Below, piece by piece: positions 61,139 through 64,000 of a stretch of 64,000 nt of DNA. Each line of letters begins with the position of its first letter. The first letter of the stretch is position 1. The notes under the pieces were generated by a model that made no database searches, had not been told where the DNA came from, and was given only the letters and a program-made list of their open reading frames with translations. The DNA comes from Solirubrobacteraceae bacterium. GTDB taxonomy: Bacteria > Actinomycetota > Thermoleophilia > Solirubrobacterales > Solirubrobacteraceae. The stretch covers positions 181,930-245,929 of the forward strand of contig JALNWQ010000006.1 of the NCBI GenBank assembly GCA_023230855.1, given 5' to 3'. The translations under genes were made by a program, and so were the position numbers.

Positions 61139-62329
61139 TCACGTCCGTTGGTCGGTGTCGCCAGTATCGCCGCTCACGACGACGGGGGACGGATAGGTGG
61201 TGAGCGTCTCGGCGACGGCGGCCGAGAACGACTCCACGGCCGACGCCCCGTCGGCGATCCGGCCGATGAGCCGCTGCGCCCCGTTGAGCGCCGGGAACAC
61301 CGGGTCGATCCCCTGCTCGGCCCGCACGGGGGCGGTCCACTCCAGCAGCCGGTCGGCGGCCGCGGACGCCGGGTACTCGGCGCGCGCGTCCCAGTCGACG
61401 AGCCGGCCGCTGCGACCGTCGCGGATCGCCCGCCACAGGTTCTCCTCCACCAGGCGCGGCGGGGGCGGCGCGAACGGGCGGCCCTCGTCGTGGTCGCGGG
61501 CGGCCTGCAGCGCGCACGCGACGATGAGCGCGGCGAGCGCCTCGCTCTCGGCGGCGGTGCTCTGCGCATCGCAGATGCGGATCTCGACGGTGCCGAACGC
61601 GATGTGCGGCCGCACCGACCACCACACCTGGGTGTACTCCTGCACCGAGTCGGTATCGACGAGCAGCCGCAGGTAGTCCGCGAACGCCTGCCACGACCCG
61701 AAGTGGTCGGGCACCCCGCAGCGCGGGAACGTCTTGGTGAACGTCTGGGTGCGGATCGAGTGCAGCCCGGTCTCGACCCCGTCGACGAACGGCGAGTTCG
61801 CCGAGATCGCCAGCAGCATCGGCAGCACCGGCCGCAACCGGTCGCAGACGGCGATCGCCCGGTCGGCGTCGCGGATCCCGACGTGGACGTGGAGCGAGAA
61901 CGTCGTGTTGCGGCGGGCGACCCAGCGCAGGCCCTCGACGACCCGGCGGTAGTGCTCGGTGTCGATGAACTGCTGGTCGCGGTAGTCGTCCCACGGGTGG
62001 GTGCCGGTCGCGCCGAGCGCGATGTCGAGCGCCGCGGCCCGTGCGAACAGCCGGGCGCGGTGGTCGCGCTGCCGGGCGATCGCGTCGGCCAGGTCGACGC
62101 CGCGTCCGGAGCGGATCTCCACCTCGGTGCGGATGAGCTCGCCGGCGATCGACGCGTCGAGGACCGGGTCCTGCGGGGTGGCGTCGCGCAGCTCCTCGAA
62201 CCGCGGCACGAGGTCGAGCGTGTCGGGGTCGAGGAGCATGAACTCCTCCTCCAGGCCGACGGTGCCGTCGACGCCGTCGGCGTACAGCGCGGTGGCGGCG
62301 TCGATGTCGATGGCGGCGTCCGCACCCAT
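61139..62329 (-). CDS. YbdK-family carboxylate-amine ligase (glutamate-cysteine ligase-like, GCS2)
   Basis: A 396-residue ATP-grasp-like ligase: VGLEEEFMLLDPDTLDLVP (Glu-rich metal/ATP motif), GELIRTEVEIRSGRGVDLADA, ATGTHPWDDYRDQQFID, LHVHVGIRDADRAI, SANSPFVDGVETGLHSIRTQTFTKTFPRCG, and TVEIRICDAQSTAAESEALAALI. YbdK enzymes have weak gamma-Glu-Cys ligase activity in vitro. Next to a glutaredoxin-Rex fusion, a role in low-molecular-weight thiol supply is plausible. It starts 45 bases after the Rex stop. Confidence 0.9.
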   Translation of the reverse strand: MGADAAIDIDAATALYADGVDGTVGLEEEFMLLDPDTLDLVPRFEELRDATPQDPVLDASIAGELIRTEVEIRSGRGVDLADAIARQRDHRARLFARAAALDIALGATGTHPWDDYRDQQFIDTEHYRRVVEGLRWVARRNTTFSLHVHVGIRDADRAIAVCDRLRPVLPMLLAISANSPFVDGVETGLHSIRTQTFTKTFPRCGVPDHFGSWQAFADYLRLLVDTDSVQEYTQVWWSVRPHIAFGTVEIRICDAQSTAAESEALAALIVACALQAARDHDEGRPFAPPPPRLVEENLWRAIRDGRSGRLVDWDARAEYPASAAADRLLEWTAPVRAEQGIDPVFPALNGAQRLIGRIADGASAVESFSAAVAETLTTYPSPVVVSGDTGDTDQRT

Positions 62330-62374
62330 CAGCGGACGCTCCGGTGTTCGGGGAGCGGGGTCATGCGTCGGGCC

Positions 62375-63517
62375 CTAGGCGAGGTAGTAGTACAGCGCGT
62401 GCAGCAGGTCCACGGCCGGGTTGGAGGTGTGGACGGTCACGCCCTGCGGGGTGCGCAGCAGCGCCCCGCTGTAGTTGAAGATGATCTGCACCCCGGCGTC
62501 GACGAGCTCGTCGGCGAGGCCCTGCGCGGCCTTGGCGGGGGACGCGATGACGCCGACGACGACGTCGTCGTCGCGGACGACGTCGGCCAGGTGGCGCACG
62601 TCGCCGATGGTGAGATCGCCGAGCGCGGTGCCGATCTTCGCCGGGTCGTTGTCGAGCACGGCGACGATCTCGAATCCGTGGTCGCCGAACACGTCGCTGC
62701 CGGCGATCGCGCGGCCCAGGTGGCCGGCGCCGAGCAGGACGATCCCGACGTGCTGGCTCGTGTGGAGGATCCCCTGGATGCGGGTGACGAGCGCGTCGAC
62801 GTCGTAGCCGACTCCGCGCTTGCCGAACCGGCCGAACCCGGACAGGTCGCGGCGGATCTGGGTGCTGTTGACGTGCGTGTGGGCGGAGAGCTCCTGCGAG
62901 CTCATCGTCGCCCGGCCCATCTTGCGGGCCTGGGTGAGCACCTGCAGGTAGCGCGACAGGCGCTCGGCCTGCCCGACGCCCAGGCGCACCTCGGGCTCGG
63001 CGTCGTCCGGCGTGGCATCGCCGTGGTCGAGCGCGCGGTCGGGCCGGTCGGGGCCGGTCGGGTCGTCGGCCACCCGGCGGTGGGCGTGATCGACGTCATC
63101 CACGTCGTCGGCGACGGTGACCGTCTGGGGTGGCTGGCGCTGCAGGGTCGGCATCGACTCGCGCCGTATCGTACGCGGCGCAACATCCTGGGGCCCGCCC
63201 GTCGACCGGGCGGCGTCGCGTGCGGCGGGGGCGATGCGGGGTGGTGCGGGGCGGTGCTCGCGGCGTCGGCGGAGCTCGCGGACCGCGTCGAGGACGCGTT
63301 CCTCGTCGACGACGAAGTCGCACAGCTCCTCGCCGGCGACGGCGATGACGGGGATGCGCTCCAGGTAGCGGGCGTGTAGGCGGTCGTGCCGTTCGATGTC
63401 GACGGTGCGCACGCCGAACCGCTCCTGCGCCTGCAGGGCCTCCAGGTCGCTCAGCGCGTCGGTGCACAGGTGGCACCCGGGCCGTAGGAAGACCACCACC
63501 TCCGGATCGTCGGACAC
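62375..63517 (-). CDS. rex: glutaredoxin-Rex fusion: thioredoxin-fold domain joined to the NADH-sensing repressor Rex
   Basis: One open frame of 380 residues. Residues 1-82 are a glutaredoxin-like (DUF836-type) domain: VVVFLRPGCHLCTDALSDLEAL with CxxC, HDRLHARYLERIPVIAVAGEELCDFVVDEERVLDAV. A charged Asp/Arg/Pro-rich linker follows to about residue 178. Then Rex: winged helix (RLSRYLQVLTQARKMG, SSQELSAHTHVNSTQIRRDLSGFGRFGKRGVGY) and NAD-binding Rossmann domain (GIVLLGAGHLGRAIA at about 259-272) to the C-terminal FNYSGALLRTPQGVTVHTSNPAVDLLHALYYYLA. There is no stop between the domains. An internal ATG at 63152-63154 (residue 122) could also yield Rex alone; its only upstream purine tract is a weak GCGAG. 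In other actinobacteria grx and rex are separate neighbours. Confidence 0.85.
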   Translation of the reverse strand: MSDDPEVVVFLRPGCHLCTDALSDLEALQAQERFGVRTVDIERHDRLHARYLERIPVIAVAGEELCDFVVDEERVLDAVRELRRRREHRPAPPRIAPAARDAARSTGGPQDVAPRTIRRESMPTLQRQPPQTVTVADDVDDVDHAHRRVADDPTGPDRPDRALDHGDATPDDAEPEVRLGVGQAERLSRYLQVLTQARKMGRATMSSQELSAHTHVNSTQIRRDLSGFGRFGKRGVGYDVDALVTRIQGILHTSQHVGIVLLGAGHLGRAIAGSDVFGDHGFEIVAVLDNDPAKIGTALGDLTIGDVRHLADVVRDDDVVVGVIASPAKAAQGLADELVDAGVQIIFNYSGALLRTPQGVTVHTSNPAVDLLHALYYYLA

Positions 63518-63523
63518 CGCCGG

Positions 63524-63529
63524 ATCCTC
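63524..63529 (-). promoter_or_regulatory. -10-like element GAGGAT for grx-rex (leaderless geometry)
   Basis: GAGGAT ends 6 bases before the GTG at 63515-63517; the first base differs from the TANNNT pattern. Confidence 0.3.
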
Positions 63530-63667
63530 GCAGGTCGGTCCCGATCGTCGCGGGGTGGCGGGATCGGGCCCGAGCGGCCGCGGTCGGGTGGGCCGTCGAC
63601 GCCCACCGACACCGAACCGTCGACCAGTGTCGCCACCGAGTCGAACCCGCCAGGTCGAGCGGAGCTC

Positions 63668-64000
63668 TTGACGCGGGGCCCGCTCGACAGCTCCTGCAGC
63701 GCTACGAGCGTCGCTGGATGGTCCCGACCCCTGCACACACTTCCCCGGACAGACCCGCACCGCAAGATCGCGTGGCTCTGCGCGCTCGACCACGACATCA
63801 AGATCGCCGAGGCGACCTGCCTGCGGATCCTCCGCGAGGCCGGCCTCATGCTGCCCCAGGACTACGTCCGCGAGGTGCGCGATCTCGCCGGTGCCCGCCG
63901 TGAGGCGTTCCTGCACCCGCCCACCAGGCGCAACCAGGTCTGGCAGATGGACTTCTTCGAGCTCGAGACCGCCGGTGGCGGGACGTGGCGCTCCGGCGAC
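63668..64000 (+). mobile_element. DDE integrase/transposase (partial; runs off the window)
   Basis: From about 63752 the plus strand encodes DPHRKIAWLCALDHDIKIAE, then CLRILREAGLMLPQDYVREV and PPTRRNQVWQMDFFELETAG: the helical linker and first catalytic Asp (WQMDFFE) of an rve/IS3- or IS481-type integrase core. The frame is open to the window edge and back past 63668 (TTG), but upstream sequence does not look like the usual N-terminal helix-turn-helix, so the start is unknown or the element is 5'-truncated. It lies right behind the promoter of grx-rex. No terminal repeat could be identified. Confidence 0.72.

Noticed and set aside
62375..63154. Rex as an ordinary stand-alone gene starting at the internal ATG
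   Set aside because: A start there is possible, but the upstream glutaredoxin domain is in frame with no stop and has its own -10-like element, so the fusion is the better annotation; the internal start is kept as an alternative.
63718..63903. A plus-strand 61-residue frame starting MVPTPAHTSPDRPAP
   Set aside because: The integrase motifs lie in another frame over the same bases; this one is a shadow, although a frameshift near 63750 in the transposase cannot be excluded.

Overview
The window is very GC-rich (low to mid seventies percent by eye), gene-dense, with strong G/C bias at third codon positions and frequent GTG starts. The gene content (FHA proteins with a PknB-type kinase, an LmeA-like lipid-binding protein, DUF2510 and DUF4333 proteins, Drr-type exporters, a ceoB/ceoC-like TrkA pair and a SAM-IV-type riboswitch) points to an actinobacterium. 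The many secreted Arg-rich orphan proteins and the DUF3352 protein fit Thermoleophilia/Solirubrobacterales (Patulibacter- or Conexibacter-like). That placement is inference from content.

Layout. 1-9 kb: end of an export ABC ATPase, rpe, a zinc-ribbon protein, then a likely phospho-signalling set on the minus strand (Ser/Thr kinase, DUF2510 membrane protein, triple-FHA ABC transporter, LmeA-like lipid-binding protein) and a divergent DUF4333 protein. 9-12 kb: rsmB-fmt-def. 12-14 kb: Drr-type exporter behind a 315-bp leader holding a long inverted repeat. 14-18 kb: a broken class II glutamine amidotransferase, priA and a PH-domain membrane protein. 18-25 kb: aroA-cmk-der-DUF3352-metK on the minus strand. 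25-34 kb: a secreted orphan, a large LuxR/ATPase regulator, hisC, a PepSY-like protein with a direct-repeat promoter, aroH-rluB, rlmN, and a vapBC-type pair behind a near-perfect operator. 34-41 kb: MMPL exporter with an overlapping histidine kinase and NarL-type regulator, divergent from an ABC exporter across a GGGGTTAACCCC palindrome. 41-47 kb: methyltransferase, SAM-riboswitch-controlled cysteine desulfurase-like enzyme, glutathionyl-hydroquinone reductase homologue and MFS exporter. 47-56 kb: heterodimeric ABC exporter with one degenerate site, SH3/glucosaminidase, rfbC, a lipoprotein and NDH-2. 56-60 kb: tRNA-Gln, two TrkA proteins, an APC permease with a UspA-like tail and a UspA protein, probably a potassium module. 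60-64 kb: an orphan, a YbdK-type ligase, a glutaredoxin-Rex fusion, and the start of a DDE transposase at the right edge.

Two things stand out. First, glutaredoxin and the NADH sensor Rex form one uninterrupted reading frame with no possible stop between them, a candidate dual thiol/NADH sensor. Second, about fifteen genes have a -10-like hexamer ending only 6 or 7 bases before the start codon, with no Shine-Dalgarno, so much of this region is probably transcribed as leaderless mRNA. Genes inside overlapping operons instead use ATGA, GTGA or TGATG coupling.
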